Source of the DNA: Enoplolaimus lenunculus
Lineage: Eukaryota; Nematoda; Enoplea; Enoplida; Thoracostomopsidae
Length of the DNA stretch: 64,000 nt
Assembly: GCA_030248215.1 (NCBI GenBank)
Contig: JASANG010000517.1
Coordinates: 50,998 to 114,997, forward strand
Direction: 5' to 3'
Shown: positions 11,046 to 23,330 of the stretch, piece by piece
Numbering within the stretch: the stretch's first letter is position 1
Layout of the letters: each line of letters starts with the position of its first letter
Translations under genes and position numbers: made by a program
The notes under the pieces: model-generated
What the model was told of the DNA's origin: nothing
The model's input: the letters and a program-made list of their open reading frames with translations, nothing else
Database searches by the model: none

Positions 11046-12033
11046 AACCTCAATTTTTGCTTCTCAAGCACTTGTTGTAACTTGTTGCTCTAAGGGAAGT
11101 ACTCTGACGAAAGCGACTCGCTGAGTTGAATTGCGTCATTTTTTGCGTTTGATGGCTGGTTTAGCGCACCTAAAATACTTCTGAACTGGAAAGTCACTTA
11201 GCGTGGGGGTTTGAGTTCAAAAGTTATGAACTCATAAATAATAGTTAACTTAAAATTGGAAGCTCCAACAGGCAGCACGAACAAGATTTTCATTTAATGC
11301 TATGATGTATTCGGCCACTTATTGGCCACGTCCGTTATTCGTGGGAGGCAGTAAGTGATATTTATCATGACTGGTCGCATCAAGCAACTTGCAGTGCAGT
11401 ACCTCTGAGATTTACTGTAGTGACAAAATATAAAGGGTCCCCATTTTGAGTCCGAATCAATAAGAGTCAGTATCCCTAACTACTGTCTGTTAGTACTCTT
11501 ATTCGGCCCACCATACACTAACTTGAAAGTTTAACTGTAAATTTCGTTTCATGCGCTGACATGTTTTTGTTAATGATTATGATTATGATTATATTTAATA
11601 AATTATTTGACTTAATTATGTGCAGACCAATAGGATATCTTAGTTCCGTGAACGCAAAAATTGTCTGATTAAACACTTTCTCATATGAATATTTATATAC
11701 TTACTTAATATCTGAATCCGAAATAGGATTTCAACCAGTAGATCCTCGGCTGTGAGGGGTTTTTACTTCCCATCATTAAACTGAAGGACATCACGTTCCA
11801 GCCGTAGAGGGCTCTCCGTTTAAGACGGGGTTGTTCATGTATAGATCAAGAGCGGATGGAGTAAAGCTGGAAATGTATGATCATATTATGAAGTATGACA
11901 CAAATTAAAAATTTTGGCAATACGCGCTCACAATTTTAGGAAAAGTTTAGAATATGTCAATTTTTCTTAATTTTCCCACACAATTTTAGGAAAATAGGTT
12001 AGAATAATACGTCAATTTTTCTTAAATTTTCGT

Positions 12034-12162
12034 ATGAAAAAATTTTCAATACCGAAAATACTGGAAAATTCCAGTGAAAAAATACCAGAATTTTTACCGC
12101 AAGCGGATAGTGAAAAATACCGGATTTCCCTGCCGGAACTGGAATTTCGGTTGCACCCTGCC
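12034..12162. mobile_element. hAT-like MITE fragment ending TTGCACCCTG
   Basis: AATACCGGA and CCGGAACTGGAATTTCGG words run into the conserved terminus ggttgcaccctg. The left end is missing or diverged. Confidence 0.5.
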
Positions 12163-12628
12163 CTGTACTTAATACATTGGCTGGAGAGGTTAACGTCACC
12201 CACAGAAAATATATTCTTTTTTCAAACTTCGCGAACACACCGCTGTATTTTTCAACAGTATCATGGAATAAAGTATTCACAAACGTCCACCGGTTTGTTG
12301 TACACAAGGCCGTATACATAGAGGGACATGAGACGTAGTGTGCCACACTGTTATTTTTGCTCACTACGATGCTTGCTCCCAAAAAATTAAATCATGTGAA
12401 AATAAGAAATTGTAACGACAGCTGAGATAACCGAGGTTTGACCTTATGGGTTCATGAATAGTATAGTCGTAAAAATATAACGTAAACGTTGATATATCTA
12501 CTATGCTGCAGTGCATGTAAACATCAGGAGCGGAACGTTTTTGAATTTCTGTGGAACTGCAATAGAGCGCAAGGTATGCTTTAGACTATTTTTTGCTGAC
12601 TTAGCCGTTTAGATATAAGGTCATTGCC

Positions 12629-12692
12629 CAGGCTTAGGAATGTATATGCATAAAATGTAAATGCGACTCTTCGCCCTGCTCTGTACATTGGC
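12629..12692. mobile_element. Remnant of the CCTAAG MITE
   Basis: Contains aggcttaggaatgtatatgc followed by cgccctgctctgtacattggccc, the family's right-hand terminus. Confidence 0.45.
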
Positions 12693-13039
12693 CCACGCTG
12701 CTATAGCGCACATCTTTATACGTAACCCTCACGCAGCTTCCAAATAAATCACTGCTTTCGTCTCGTAATCTTAAACGCATTATCTTTGTCCAAATGACGT
12801 CTTTTCAGGGGTCAAATCGATCGTATACAGTCACAAAGTTACAGTTTTGTTTTGTTCAAGTTTACACGTTGTTTTGTTACCTTTTGCATAATAGAACACG
12901 CCTTTATGGCCATATATGTGTTGTTTATTCAACCAGGAACCAACTTTAATATTTGGCAAACTTTGCAGTGCAAAAAATATCCGAGTTAGGGTCTTTGATT
13001 GAATAGAGTTACACATTCAAGGAGTTAGAATAAATATAT

Positions 13040-13251
13040 ACTGTAAAAAATGGCGAGTCAAATGGACTCTATCAGAAATATTCTTTTCCTGACTAACTGA
13101 GTCGAATTCGACTCCGCCACAGGCAAATTCGACTCACTGAGCGATGCAGTGAATCGAATTTGACTCTGGCGGAGTCGAATTTTGACTCAGGTTGTGTAGT
13201 CTAGGAAACGTCTTTTGGAGAGTCAATTTGACTCACCATTTTTTGCAGTGT
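13040..13251. mobile_element. MITE with CACTGCAAAAAATGGTGAGTC ends
   Basis: The left end reads actgtaaaaaatggcgagtc and the right end gactcaccattttttgcagt, an inverted pair. The interior is rich in GAGTC/GACTC words that pair across the element. A shorter, 89-bp copy lies at 23030-23118. Flanking TA dinucleotides are present but the target duplication is not certain. Confidence 0.75.
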
Positions 13252-13447
13252 AACGGCCTGAGCGAGGTCGAAGTTCTACCTAAAGTTCTGGACCATGTTG
13301 GGAATCGGACCTCACATCTCCTCTATACTGAACTCGAGCAAAACATACTATAGCTGTACGACACAGTCAAGTATACAACTTTCTTTATTCGGGTACAAGA
13401 GCACATGCATGGCATTCTTCGCTTCACATACACTAAACCGAGAGCAT

Positions 13448-14061
13448 CAGAGTACAGCCGGAGGTGAAAGTACCGGAGTCAGATCCGGATCTGGAGGTCA
13501 ACAAAACTTGCAGAATCCGTAACCGGAGCTAAAGCCGGACGTGAGGCGAAATTAGAGAGTTAAAATGACGGTTAATTTGCTAATTTTAGCAAATGTCTGT
13601 AATGTGTTGTTAAATCTTTTGGTTTTACACTGTATAATTTCAGTGAGTTGGTTTTAACTCAGAATGAATTGAATCACGCAATCTGAGTTAGGGCAATCAG
13701 AAATCAGGATTTTGAGTTGATTCAATTCATTCTGTTTTAATTAATTAACTCACCCAGAGTCAACTCAACTCAGAGCGAAAATCAACTCAATTCTGAGTGA
13801 GTTTTAATGTTTACTGATATTAATTCAGAAATAAATCAACTCGATAGCTGAATTGATTAATCAACTCATTGGAATTTACAGTACGCTTATTTCCTCAAAA
13901 TTGTGCCAAAACATTAGAACAAAACACGCCAAACAGATAAATGTTGTAAAACTGCATCATTTCACTATCAAAATTGCTAGAACCTCCGGCAAAAATTCTA
14001 TCGCAGGCGCAGGTATATAGATATTTTCCGGAACCGGAAGCTGACCTCCGGTTGTACCCTG
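13448..14061. mobile_element. CCGGAG-type hAT-like MITE split by another MITE
   Basis: The outer element begins cagagtacagccggaggtg and ends cctccggttgtaccctg. It follows the order of the 310-646 copy until a GAGTTGA-type element interrupts it at 13628-13881, after which the same order resumes (aaattgtgccaaaa, cagataaat, ccggaacc). The insertion shows that the GAGTTGA family was active after this element had arrived. Confidence 0.65.
13628..13881. mobile_element. MITE with CACTGTAAATTTCAGTGAGTTGA ends (nested)
   Basis: The left end is cactgtataatttcagtgag and the right end ctcattggaatttacagt. The core is alternating GAGTTGA, TCAACTC and AACTCAGAATGA words, so the element is close to a full palindrome. 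It is inserted inside the element at 13448-14061. A second copy lies at 21020-21293. Confidence 0.75.
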
Positions 14062-14245
14062 GTGAGCGTATACCGGCATACAAATTGTTGCTAAAACAAA
14101 AGTGTAGTTGGAAATATAAACGGGTTTTAAATGATGTAACGTTGCCTCTAAAATTTCGCATTTAGAAAATATTACTTGTCCATATAGAGAACACGCCCCA
14201 ATATCAGAAAGTTATACTAAACATTAGGCTTCGGCTTACGCACAA

Positions 14246-14482
14246 AATAGTATTTCTGAATTTATTCAGAAAAATGTTTTCTGTGGCAAATCTGAAAAGT
14301 TTTTCAGATATTAAAGACAATTTTTCTAAAAATAACTGGAAAACGTTTATTTTCAGACTTTATTTCAAAACTTTTTTGAAAAGTTTTCTGTTACAACAAA
14401 AATACTTTTCAAGTGCACCTTGCTAATTATATTTCTGAAATGTAAGAAATTTTTTCTTGAATATCAGAAATATTATTTTGAG
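14246..14482. repeat. AT-rich imperfect palindrome, probable MITE
   Basis: The outer parts are inverted copies (aatagtatttctgaa at the left, tatcagaaatattattttg at the right), with inner complementary pairs of TTTTCAGA/TCTGAAAA and ACTTTTC/GAAAAGT type. No copy elsewhere in the window was recognised. Confidence 0.45.
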
Positions 14483-14937
14483 TGATACGTTTAGCTATGC
14501 TAACGAAACTGATGAAATTCACAACAATCTCAGCTATTTTCGAAACTTAAAAAAGCTGTCTAGAACTGGCAATATATGCTACGCATGCGAATTACCGTTC
14601 AATATTTTAACCTTTTATATCACTACAGCGCCGTGTGTTTACAATTGTCTGACCAGACTGCACCAAAGTGCCAAGTAGTGCCAATCAGGTCAGAACGAGA
14701 TGCGGTGGACAAACAAAATAATTCTTTAATTCTTATAAACAATTAATCTCAATTATATTGTTTTCGTTTAACCAGGACGGTGCACCAATTATAGACGTGT
14801 TTCTGTTGTTTATTTGATCGGCTTTATTGAAACCAACGCTGCGCTGAAAATTAAAAGCGTATTTTTTATTTTCCACGATACAACTGAAATGTGGGTCAAC
14901 AGATTTTAATTCATTTTCTACTCCCAAAGTGTACAAC

Positions 14938-15134
14938 AGGGTCGTAACAGTAGTACAGGCATATTGCTAAGCCTAAAGCCTCCACCTTAAGCCTAAACCA
15001 AAAACGCAAGAATGAGCTTATACGTAAGCCTAAAAGCCTAAGTTTAAATTTAATCAAAAATGTCACTCTAACGCTTTACTGAATTGCAGATTCACAGAAA
15101 AACTTTCCGCTTGTGATCTTTACATTGGCCCTTT
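14938..15134 (-). mobile_element. CCTAAG-core MITE copy
   Basis: Contains agtagtacaggcatattgct, then several CCTAAG/CCTAAA hexamers, and ends ccgcttgtgatctttacattggccc. The left terminus is eroded. Confidence 0.55.
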
Positions 15135-15725
15135 TCCGTGGCCACTAACCGTATATGTACGAGTATACAATAAAAACGGTTCATCCAGGACTTGGACCCT
15201 ATGTGGGATTGACATTTGCCAGTGAATCCTCAGCACTGAGCGGTTTTCATACTGTGGATTGTCAGAAACACAATCTAAAAGTACTTTTGTTAGTCATTTT
15301 AACTGTTCCAATAATAATTTGCATAGTGAAAGTTTGACGGGCACCAGCCCCCATTCTACTTAAACACTGTCGTTTCAATTTGCGTCGGGTTCGGAGGTGG
15401 ACCAGGCGCCCACCCGAAGGACCCAACGCAAAAATTTCTGTATGAGAAAGAAACTTTTCCTGGTGCCGGATGAGTACAAATTGACAGTTAACAGTCGGAA
15501 TAAAAACTTCCGATTATGTTTGTTATTCTTCAATTTAAATGTTCTAAACTATTAAAAACTGCTCAAATTCAATTAAAATGAAGCCGTGGACTGGTAAAAC
15601 GATACAAACATACGAAAAATTGACCAATTTATAAAAAAACGTAGTTTTTACTCACGAAATTGAATTAAAAATATCTGTTAATGTTTGCATATCTCAATTG
15701 TATTCGCAAAAAAATTAAACATATC

Positions 15726-15969
15726 GGTCAATTTAAAGAACAAGGGCGGAACCGTGTTATAGCATATTCCTAAGCCTAAGTCTAAGCCTAAGCCTAAGCG
15801 TAAGAATGAGCATATTCCTAAGCGTAAGTCTCAGCCTAAACGTAAGAATGAGCATTTTCCTAAGCCTAAGCCTAAACCTAAGCCAAGCAAAAAAATTAGT
15901 CTAAAGCTTTTAGTTTACTGTTTTCTAGTCGCACACAAAAATGTTCCGGCCCTGATCTTTACATGGGCC
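15726..15969 (-). mobile_element. CCTAAG-core MITE copy
   Basis: Starts ggtcaatttaaagaacaagg and ends ccctgatctttacatgggcc. The core carries two blocks of CCTAAG hexamers separated by gcgtaagaatgagcatattc. The flanks aaacatatc and aaaacatc are close to an 8-bp target duplication. Confidence 0.75.
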
Positions 15970-16141
15970 AAAACATCGGTAAACTTTTCAACTCAATATT
16001 CGTTTGCCATTTTCGTTATGTCGACAATTATGCGATTGTATTATTCGTATCACCCGACATTCTGAAATTAGGCATCTGTTTCAGTTTGTGCCAAAATAAT
16101 TTCAATTTTCAACTTTATTTTGAATCTGCTTTGAATAAAAA

Positions 16142-19100
16142 ATGGGTGACTCAAACCGCGGATCGTGCGATCAATCTCAAATAATTAACAATCGCTACGT
16201 TGAACTTGATTTGGTTCCATCTCGCGGAAACGGACGTGGTTCCGCAAACACCGGAAGCGAAAGCGTCGTTGAAGATTCACGTTCCGGTTTGAATCCACCG
16301 CCGACCGGATACAGGCATTCAGATTGGGAACGATTCGAAGTGCAACGGCTAAACGATCTGGAAGAGGTATATGATGCTGTTCTGGCAGCCAAAGTTGAGT
16401 TTGCCTAAAAATGGTTGGATTTAAAATAATTTTTTTGCAAAGTTCAACATTTAGTTACTTGTCCTGATATTTCAATCGCTGACGTAAATTGAAATTTAAA
16501 CAGAACTATACAGTTTATATATCTGAAATTTTATAAACATTGGTAGCACGTAATTGAATGACCACGTATATATTGTAAGCAAAATGCCTGGCAAACAGAA
16601 GGTCGGTCCCAGGGTTGGAACCGGCCCGGTTTTTTAGGGCCACGGCCCGCAACGAAACCATATAAACATAAGACTATTTCATATTTCACCAAATATTTTT
16701 CAGTACAGCTTAATACTTCAGAGCCACAAAAAACTCCAATGACAGACGAATGCAAAACGCTGCGAATTCCGGCTACTGATTGCGATTCAGGAAATAAAGA
16801 AACTCTCCGAAATTTTTGCAGACCACATCCCTACTTTTCACAATCAATGCGACGCCATGACCGCAGTATTCATGAAACTTGAAACGAATTATTAATATTC
16901 CAAAAATACGTATCTAATTGGACCCATGATGGGGCCCGGCCCGCTTTAGTCCCGCGGGCGGGCGTGGGCCGGCCGGTTCCAACTCTGGTTGACCTCTTCA
17001 AGATCAAAAAGTCTTTCAAATAAAACAAAATTATCAAAAAAAAATTAAATTTTTTGTCAAAATATTAAAATTTTAGGCTCGAAATCGTGCAACACAAATG
17101 GAACAAACAATGCGTTGGTGGTCCGACTGTACTGCAAATTGGCGTGAAAAATGGCAAACAGTCCGGTCAGAACGCAATCAATGCCGTGAAGAAATTGCAC
17201 AATTGCACGAAAAACTAAGCGACGCCCAATCACAAATTGGCAATTTACAACGACAGTTGAAATGTGCACAAATTGAACGCGATAAATGCGCTGCACAAAT
17301 TGGAGCCAGCTGCGGTTTGTGGCTCTTGTACCGGTTGCCTCCGAACGATTACGCTTAGGCTTAGGTTTAGGCTTAGACTAAAGGCTTAGTTACCAATGCC
17401 TATAAGCCTTTGCCTAAAATAATTAACATTAAATGTGGAGACAAGTATACAAGAGCCGTGTAAAATATCGCGTCCTGAACGTCCATATAACCTATTTTTA
17501 ACAGTTGCCAAATGATCCATCCGAAATATTAATTTTCCCAAACAAATACTATAGAATAATAAGATAAACTTATAAGTAATACAGTAAACCAAAAATAAAC
17601 TTATGCCAGCATCCTCAAATTAGATTTATTTTGCGTTCTACTTATCCTCGCTGTCCTTAACAATAGTTGGAAGTTCAGGTATATTAGTGTTCCGCTTAGA
17701 AACGATTCAAAAATTTAAAAATAGCAGGATATAAACATTCAAAATCGCGAAAATTTTGTGCCAATACGACTGAAGTATATTTAGGATGTCGTATAGGTCA
17801 AGCAGATTGGCCTAAGCCAGTTAATAATTGTTCTGAATAGCACATTGGTCTACGACATACACATCTTACGCGAATTCGCAACTGTGTTATTCAGGCTTTA
17901 CCACAAGGGTTCATGCAAATTGGACACAAAGCAGCGGCAATTTATCACAACCGCTAACAACATCCGGTCGACATTTCCGGGACTACGGAATACAATGTTT
18001 TATATCCGAGCAGCCAATGTCAAAATTGCTCTATCGAGAGGTTGAAGTTCAATGTTCACTTGCCAGTGAAGACAGTTTTGCATCGTCAGATGTTGATAAA
18101 TTACGCAAAGAGCTTGAAGATACGAGTGTCGCATTGCATACCAACATGATGTGAGCCATCAAATTACTTAAATTTTATAAAATAAAATTGTTTTTAAAGT
18201 TTTAGAGAAAAAATACTAATAAGATTTAAGATTAGAACAAAATTTGCAGCAAATATCAGAAAATAGTTTGGTTATTATGTGCTTGAAAAATAGCAGCCTT
18301 AACAAGATACAAGACATTAGATTCGTTACGTTTCAGTACAGAAAGCCTTCTTCTAAGCATAGGCCTAAACTCAACAATTGAACAAATACATTCCTAAGCC
18401 TAAAGCCAACGGAAGATTTTAAATGAATTTCGTCATTTTTATTTCATATCGAACAATTGCCACACATCTGTAATGAAACAATTTGTTATTTCTACGACAC
18501 ATAGAATTAAATTTTTAGCATTAAAAGAACGAAATTTCCGACAGTTCTACATCGGAATCGGAAACACTCGATTGTTACCAGAAACGAAAACCGATATCCG
18601 GTTACACCCTGAGGATTTATATCCTGTGGATTCAAAGTTTAAATTTTATATATAATCATCGGCCAATGTAAAGACAAGGTGCGAAACAGTATTATAAGCA
18701 TATTCCTAAGCCTAAACCTAAACCTAAGCGTAAAAATGATCATATTGCAAAGCCTAAGCCTAAGCCTAAAGCAGAAAGCTTAAGAATGAGCATATTCCAA
18801 AGCCTAAGCCTAAGCCAATCAAAAAATTAGTCTAAAGCTTAAACATACTGTTTAATCCCAAAGAAAAACGTTCCGCCCCTGATCTTTACATGAGCCTAAA
18901 TCATCTATGAACGAAAATAAACACAAATTGACTGTGTAAAATTTTCAATTTCCAGCGAATCATCGAAAACAAGAATGTCACTCGAACGTCAAATATCACT
19001 TCTAAGGGCAAAATGTCAAACGTACGAAATTCTTGCTGCAAACGATCCGCCACGCACTCAGGTAAACCAAACAGCTAAAAATTATTATTTGTCTTTAAAG

Positions 19101-22100
19101 GATAAGCGACTGATAAGCGAGTTGATGCGATAAAATATTCCGGCTGATAAAACCTCACAAAAATAATGACCATTTTCTAAGCAAGCATAGCAAAAAGAAA
19201 ACTGTCTTGACTCCTAAAAGTTGTATGAGCCAGGGCTCAAAGAAGGCTAGGAGCGATACCAATCGCTTCCTTACTTTGAGAGTTGGCCTATGAATTGGTA
19301 TGACATCGATTCGATACAGCCTTCCTGTCAGCTAAAGTCAAAAGTGACCCGTACCCAAGCTATGGATATCACATCGTGAGACCGAAAGCGTAGTCCCACT
19401 GCTGGCGTAGAAATGTCACCGCCACACCCCTGTGTAGACTGGCACAGGATGCGTCAAGCGATAAATGATTTTTAAATTAAGTTTATACAAAGAAGAAAGA
19501 AATTTTAATTTTAAGATATTTCTTAAGTTCTTATAGACATAATAGTTTTAGGTTTAGCTTAGACATACTGCGGTTGGCCCATATATACAACAGGACCGGA
19601 ACAGTAGTATTAGCATATTCCTAAGCCTAAGCCTAAACCTAAGCCTAAGCGTATAGATGAGACTATTCCTAAGCCTAAGCCTAAGCCTAAGCATAAGCAA
19701 AAAAATTAGTCTAAAGCTTAAACTGACTCTATTACAGCCCCTCCGGCAAACGATCCGGCCCTGTTCTATACATGAGCCCTTAGGTTTATTTCTATTTCTG
19801 CTCACAGTTAGGGTCAAATTAAGGTAAAACGCTTTGACTGCGGTTCAGGTTTTGGCATTGCACTTTTGCATTAGGCTTACACTATCGCACTAGGTTTCCA
19901 CTAAGCTGGTAGAGCAGTATTTGGTTCAAAATAAAGGCATATAAGCCGGGACACACAAGGTTTGAACGAACAACACGAGTGAAGCGAGCGAGAAGACAAA
20001 TGCAATTTTATGTGAAACACATATTTTTCTTTATAATTTTGTTTTTTTTTCGTTTTTCTCAACGCAACAATGCTCCCTTCTGTCTACAGCTGGAAGATTG
20101 CAATAATCTTATACGACCCAAACCGGAAAACGGGGTCACAAAACGAATATCACCGTTTTAATATTTCAAACTCAACAGGAACCCAGCAACATCAAAGAGT
20201 TACGCGACAAATACACTCGGGTCAAAAAGCGATTGCACGATAAACACGAAGAAATTGATCGTTTAACTCGAGCTTCGATTCAAAGTGAAAAAGAAGTCGA
20301 TTTATTAAAGCATCGGCTGGATGAATTCAAATGTTCACTGGCGGCTGCTGAAGACGAGGTAAACCAGTGAAATTTGCGAAAACAACTTTAAAAAGTGAAA
20401 TTTTTGAAAATTCATTTTGCTTTCCAACTCCAATTTCATGTCATTGGTTTCTTCCTGTCTCAGTGTGATATTACTTCCGTGTCTTTACGCTAATACCACC
20501 CAGATGCCATATTTTCCCCACACAAAAAACCATCTCGATTTCTTTTCGCAGGGTTGTTTTGCAGTAAACCTGGGCCGGTGCATTCCAAAATGGAAAATAT
20601 TACAAAAATATAACATATGAAATTGGAAAAATACGGCAGTGAAAACGGAATAAGGAACGTGGAAATCATGAAAGGAACATGACCAAATAAGGCAGGGCGA
20701 AATGACACTCGAGTGGCAAGAAAATATACATGTCGAGTGAAACACAAACATGACAATCGACTCATGATGTGGGCCCTATAGCTTCGAAGGTATGGCTATA
20801 ATTTCATAGCTAATACCATTAGTCGTACTGTGAAATCAAATCGCATGTGAATATTTTTAGATAAACAAAGCCAATTCAAACGCCAAGCGAGTACTGAAGG
20901 CAAACAGCGAACTTCACGCACAACTCGCGGCACTGCAGTACCAAATGAACCAACTACAAAACAAGTAAAATCTTAAGAGTACACGGTGTTTAGTCCATTA
21001 GCAGCCAGTGAACGGCGTACACACTGTAAATTTCAATGAGTTGAGTAATCTATTCAGATAGCGAGTTGGTTAATATTTGTGAATTAATATCAGTAAACGT
21101 TAACTCATTCTGAGTTGAGTTAATTCTCACTCTCAGTTGAGTTGACTCTGTGTGAGTTGATTAGTTAACTCAGAATGAATTGAATCAACTCAAAATTCTG
21201 AGTTCTGATAGTCCTAACTCAGACTAAGTGATTCGACTCAGACTGAGTGATTTGACTCATTCTGAGTTAAAATCAACTCACTGAAATTTACATTGCATGC
21301 CAAATTTTTGCATTTATAATTTGTAAATGAGGCGTATGAACAAAATATTCAGAAGGTATATATACCTTTACTGACGAACGCAGGCTTCAAAATTGGGTCA
21401 TTTTTTGTTATTTTCTCACCTGTCGGAATTTGTCCAAAAATGGTCATAGTTTGAAAAAATTTTGCATATTTGAGCTTCTCATGATCCAATCAGATTATTC
21501 CACGTTAAAGTTAAACATTTCAAAAAATTCCATTTTTCGGTTTTATAAAAAGACCACATCAAAAAAATTTTTTTGTCAAAAAGTTAAGCGATTACACCTA
21601 TGATTTACAGATTACGGTCGAACAACTGATTTCGCACCATCCATAATCTTTTGCAGGTCGTCAAATCAGTTATTCGATCATATTTCGTGAGCCGTACGTC
21701 ATATCACAGCAAAGTTAGCACCCCATTCGCCTCAACGCTTCAAGCTGCGTCGAATAATGTACTCGGCACGATTCCAATATATTAGGATATGATTTCGATT
21801 AGTTACATATTAGGCAGGGTGTAACCGGATATCCGTTTCCGTTTCTGTTTCCGGTAAATTCAGCGTCCGTTTCCGTTACAGAAACAACGGAAATTCTGTT
21901 ATTTTTATGTCCAAAATTAGCTATGAATTACTTATGTATCTTGCAATTTTTCGTTTTACAGATATGCCGCAATTGCTCAAAATGAAACAAAAATTAACGA
22001 AATTCATCCAAGATCTATAAAAGTTCGACGCATCCGATATTCTTTCTTTAAAATTTTAAAAAGTCCGGTGTATATTTACACGCCTCCATTGTGTTGGCAG

Positions 22101-22812
22101 AAAAATAAAACATCATTGAAACTTTTATACTTCAATATCCGTTTTCCGTTTCCGTTATCTCGATCACATATCCGTTTCCGTTCCAATTATTATCATCATC
22201 CGTTTACACCCTGATATTGGTCATTTCAAATTTTAAAATATTTCAAAACAAATTTTGACAATCGAACATTCTTTGTACAATATCCAGACGCCATTACTGC
22301 TGTAACCAAAATGTGACTAAAATTACAATTTCAGGCTACTGGACTCAGTCATTCAATCCAAACGTAGCCGCAGCCGAAGTTATCCGTTCGTCAACTCTCT
22401 GGTTCCGTTGTTATTCAAAGCAACATCGAGCATGGCCGACGATGGCAAGCTTTCAACTGGAACTAAAGACTCGTTGAACCCAAACCAATTACCCCAAACT
22501 CGCTCTGAAAGCCATATTTGTAGGCAATCAAAAAATCAGTTCCATAAACAAACGAATGAAAGTTCACAAACAACCAAAATACAACATCATATATCAACGC
22601 CAGATTCACACGAAGAACTCGACATCAGCATAAACGATAAAGAAGATATTGAAAGCGACAGTCCAAATAAAACTTCAATTGAAAATTATGAAAAAGAACA
22701 CAGCCAATTAGAGAGCAGACAACAATCTGTAACTGCAATTGATTCTGATTTACTAGAAGATCAAGAAACGCTAAGCAACGTTGAAGAGCCAAGTTATATA
22801 TCTGATGACTAA
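16142..22812 (+). CDS. CCDC102A: Coiled-coil protein of the CCDC102 family
   Basis: Exons 16142-16366, 17077-17314, 17895-18150, 18956-19061, 20179-20358, 20861-20964 and 22335-22812 keep frame and give 528 aa, against 550 in human CCDC102A. The family signature [16 protein letters not shown] sits at residues ~86-101, followed by ERNQCREE and a heptad coiled coil. Exon 5 carries the second conserved block, [20 protein letters not shown]. The last ~140 residues, from the Ser/Arg-rich start of exon 7, are polar (Ser, Glu, Gln, Asp) and look disordered. The first 60 residues are also low-complexity. CCDC102 proteins are animal-specific; their cell role is poorly defined, with links to centrosome and actomyosin for CCDC102B, and no catalytic motif is expected. 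CCDC102A versus CCDC102B cannot be decided for an invertebrate, which may have a single ancestral gene. The start is the first ATG after a likely leader splice site at 16083. Confidence 0.92.
16610..16987. mobile_element. GC-rich hAT-like element in CCDC102 intron 1
   Basis: Inverted ends: CAGGGTTGGAACCGGCC at the left and ccggccggttccaactctg at the right. Both subterminal parts are rich in GGCCC/GGGCC words. The 8-bp flanks (gtcggtcc and gttgacct) are similar but not identical. It is 378 bp long, too short to encode a transposase, and differs from the CAGGGTGCAACC family in its end sequence. Confidence 0.65.
18530..18612. mobile_element. hAT-like MITE fragment
   Basis: CCGATATCCGGTTACACCCTG terminus preceded by ATCGGAATCGG words. 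Only the right end is preserved, in CCDC102 intron 3. Confidence 0.4.
18661..18896 (-). mobile_element. CCTAAG-core MITE copy in CCDC102 intron 3
   Basis: Starts ggccaatgtaaagacaaggt and ends ctgatctttacatgagcc, with two arrays of CCTAAG/CCTAAA hexamers between. The flanks taatcatc and taaatcatc are consistent with a duplicated target of about 8 bp. Confidence 0.8.
19576..19778 (-). mobile_element. CCTAAG-core MITE copy in CCDC102 intron 4
   Basis: Starts ggcccatatatacaacagga and ends ccctgttctatacatgagcc. The two hexamer arrays are the cleanest in the window, with four to five near-perfect CCTAAG units each, separated by gcgtatagatgagactattc. Confidence 0.8.
21020..21293. mobile_element. 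GAGTTGA-type MITE in CCDC102 intron 6
   Basis: Starts cactgtaaatttcaatgagt and ends ctcactgaaatttaca. The interior alternates GAGTTGA/TCAACTC and GACTCAGACTGAG words. Second copy of the family at 13628-13881. Confidence 0.75.
21815..22213. mobile_element. hAT-like MITE, TTTCCG variant
   Basis: Starts cagggtgtaaccggatatcc and ends tcatccgtttacaccctg, with subterminal TCCGTTTCCG words. The 8-bp flanks are atattagg and atattggt, a plausible decayed duplication. It is about 399 bp long. Its ends differ slightly from the CAGGGTGCAACC elements, so it is a sister subfamily. It lies in CCDC102 intron 6. Confidence 0.7.
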
Positions 22813-23029
22813 ATATCACGCAAGATCGTGCTTCTAAAGTTTTTTTGAGTACTATGGCATTGTTGCACCACTGAAACTCTCATTGCTCGGTTTCATTTGC
22901 CTTCCATCTACAGAAATGGTCATCGCAAAAATATTCCAGGATTTTTTTACACTTTTTCATCTGCAGTTGAAAATAACGGAGTTTTTAGGTATCTACGTTG
23001 CGCATATGGTTGCTATCGCAGAATCAGAG

Positions 23030-23118
23030 TACACGGCAAAAAATGGTGAGTCAAATTGACTCTCCCTGAAATAGGCTTTTCCGGACTAGTCAATTTGGCT
23101 CACCGTTTTTTGCAGTGT
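23030..23118. mobile_element. Short GAGTCAA-type MITE
   Basis: An 89-bp inverted repeat starting tacacggcaaaaaatggtga and ending tcaccgttttttgcagtg. It is an internally deleted relative of 13040-13251. Confidence 0.7.
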
Positions 23119-23175
23119 AGTCACTAAGTACAACACTTTTCTTCATGTTTGTCCGGGCAAGCAGAACGCTGTTAT

Positions 23176-23330
23176 CAGGGTGCAACTGGAATTCCGGTTC
23201 CCGTTTGGAAATCCGGCATTTTTGACTATCCAGTTCCGGTAATAAATCCGGTATTGAAAATTTTTCTCTCTGGCAAGCTTCGTTGACCTCCAGCTCTGAC
23301 TCCGGTAATTTTCACCTCCAGTTGCACCCT
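23176..23330. mobile_element. hAT-like MITE, short copy
   Basis: Starts cagggtgcaactggaattcc and ends tcacctccagttgcaccct, 155 bp. The interior mixes the TTCCGG and CTCC/GGAG word types of both subfamilies. Confidence 0.7.

Larger units (their letters stand above)
10737..16141. other. Intergenic: ALDH2 to CCDC102, repeats only
   Basis: No exon chain was recognised on either strand. It contains a hAT-type end fragment (10917), an hAT-like fragment (12034-12162), a CTTAGG-family remnant (12629-12692), GAGTCAA and GAGTTGA MITEs (13040, 13628), an AT-rich palindrome (14246-14482) and two CCTAAG MITEs (14938, 15726). A good 3' splice signal, GCATCTGTTTCAG, ends at 16083, 58 bases before the CCDC102 start, which suggests a spliced leader exon upstream. 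Confidence 0.5.

Noticed and set aside
19600-19700. CCTAAG arrays as a CRISPR-like or true telomeric array
   Set aside because: Units are only 6 bp, degenerate, at most four or five in a row, have no spacers and always lie inside an inverted-repeat element.
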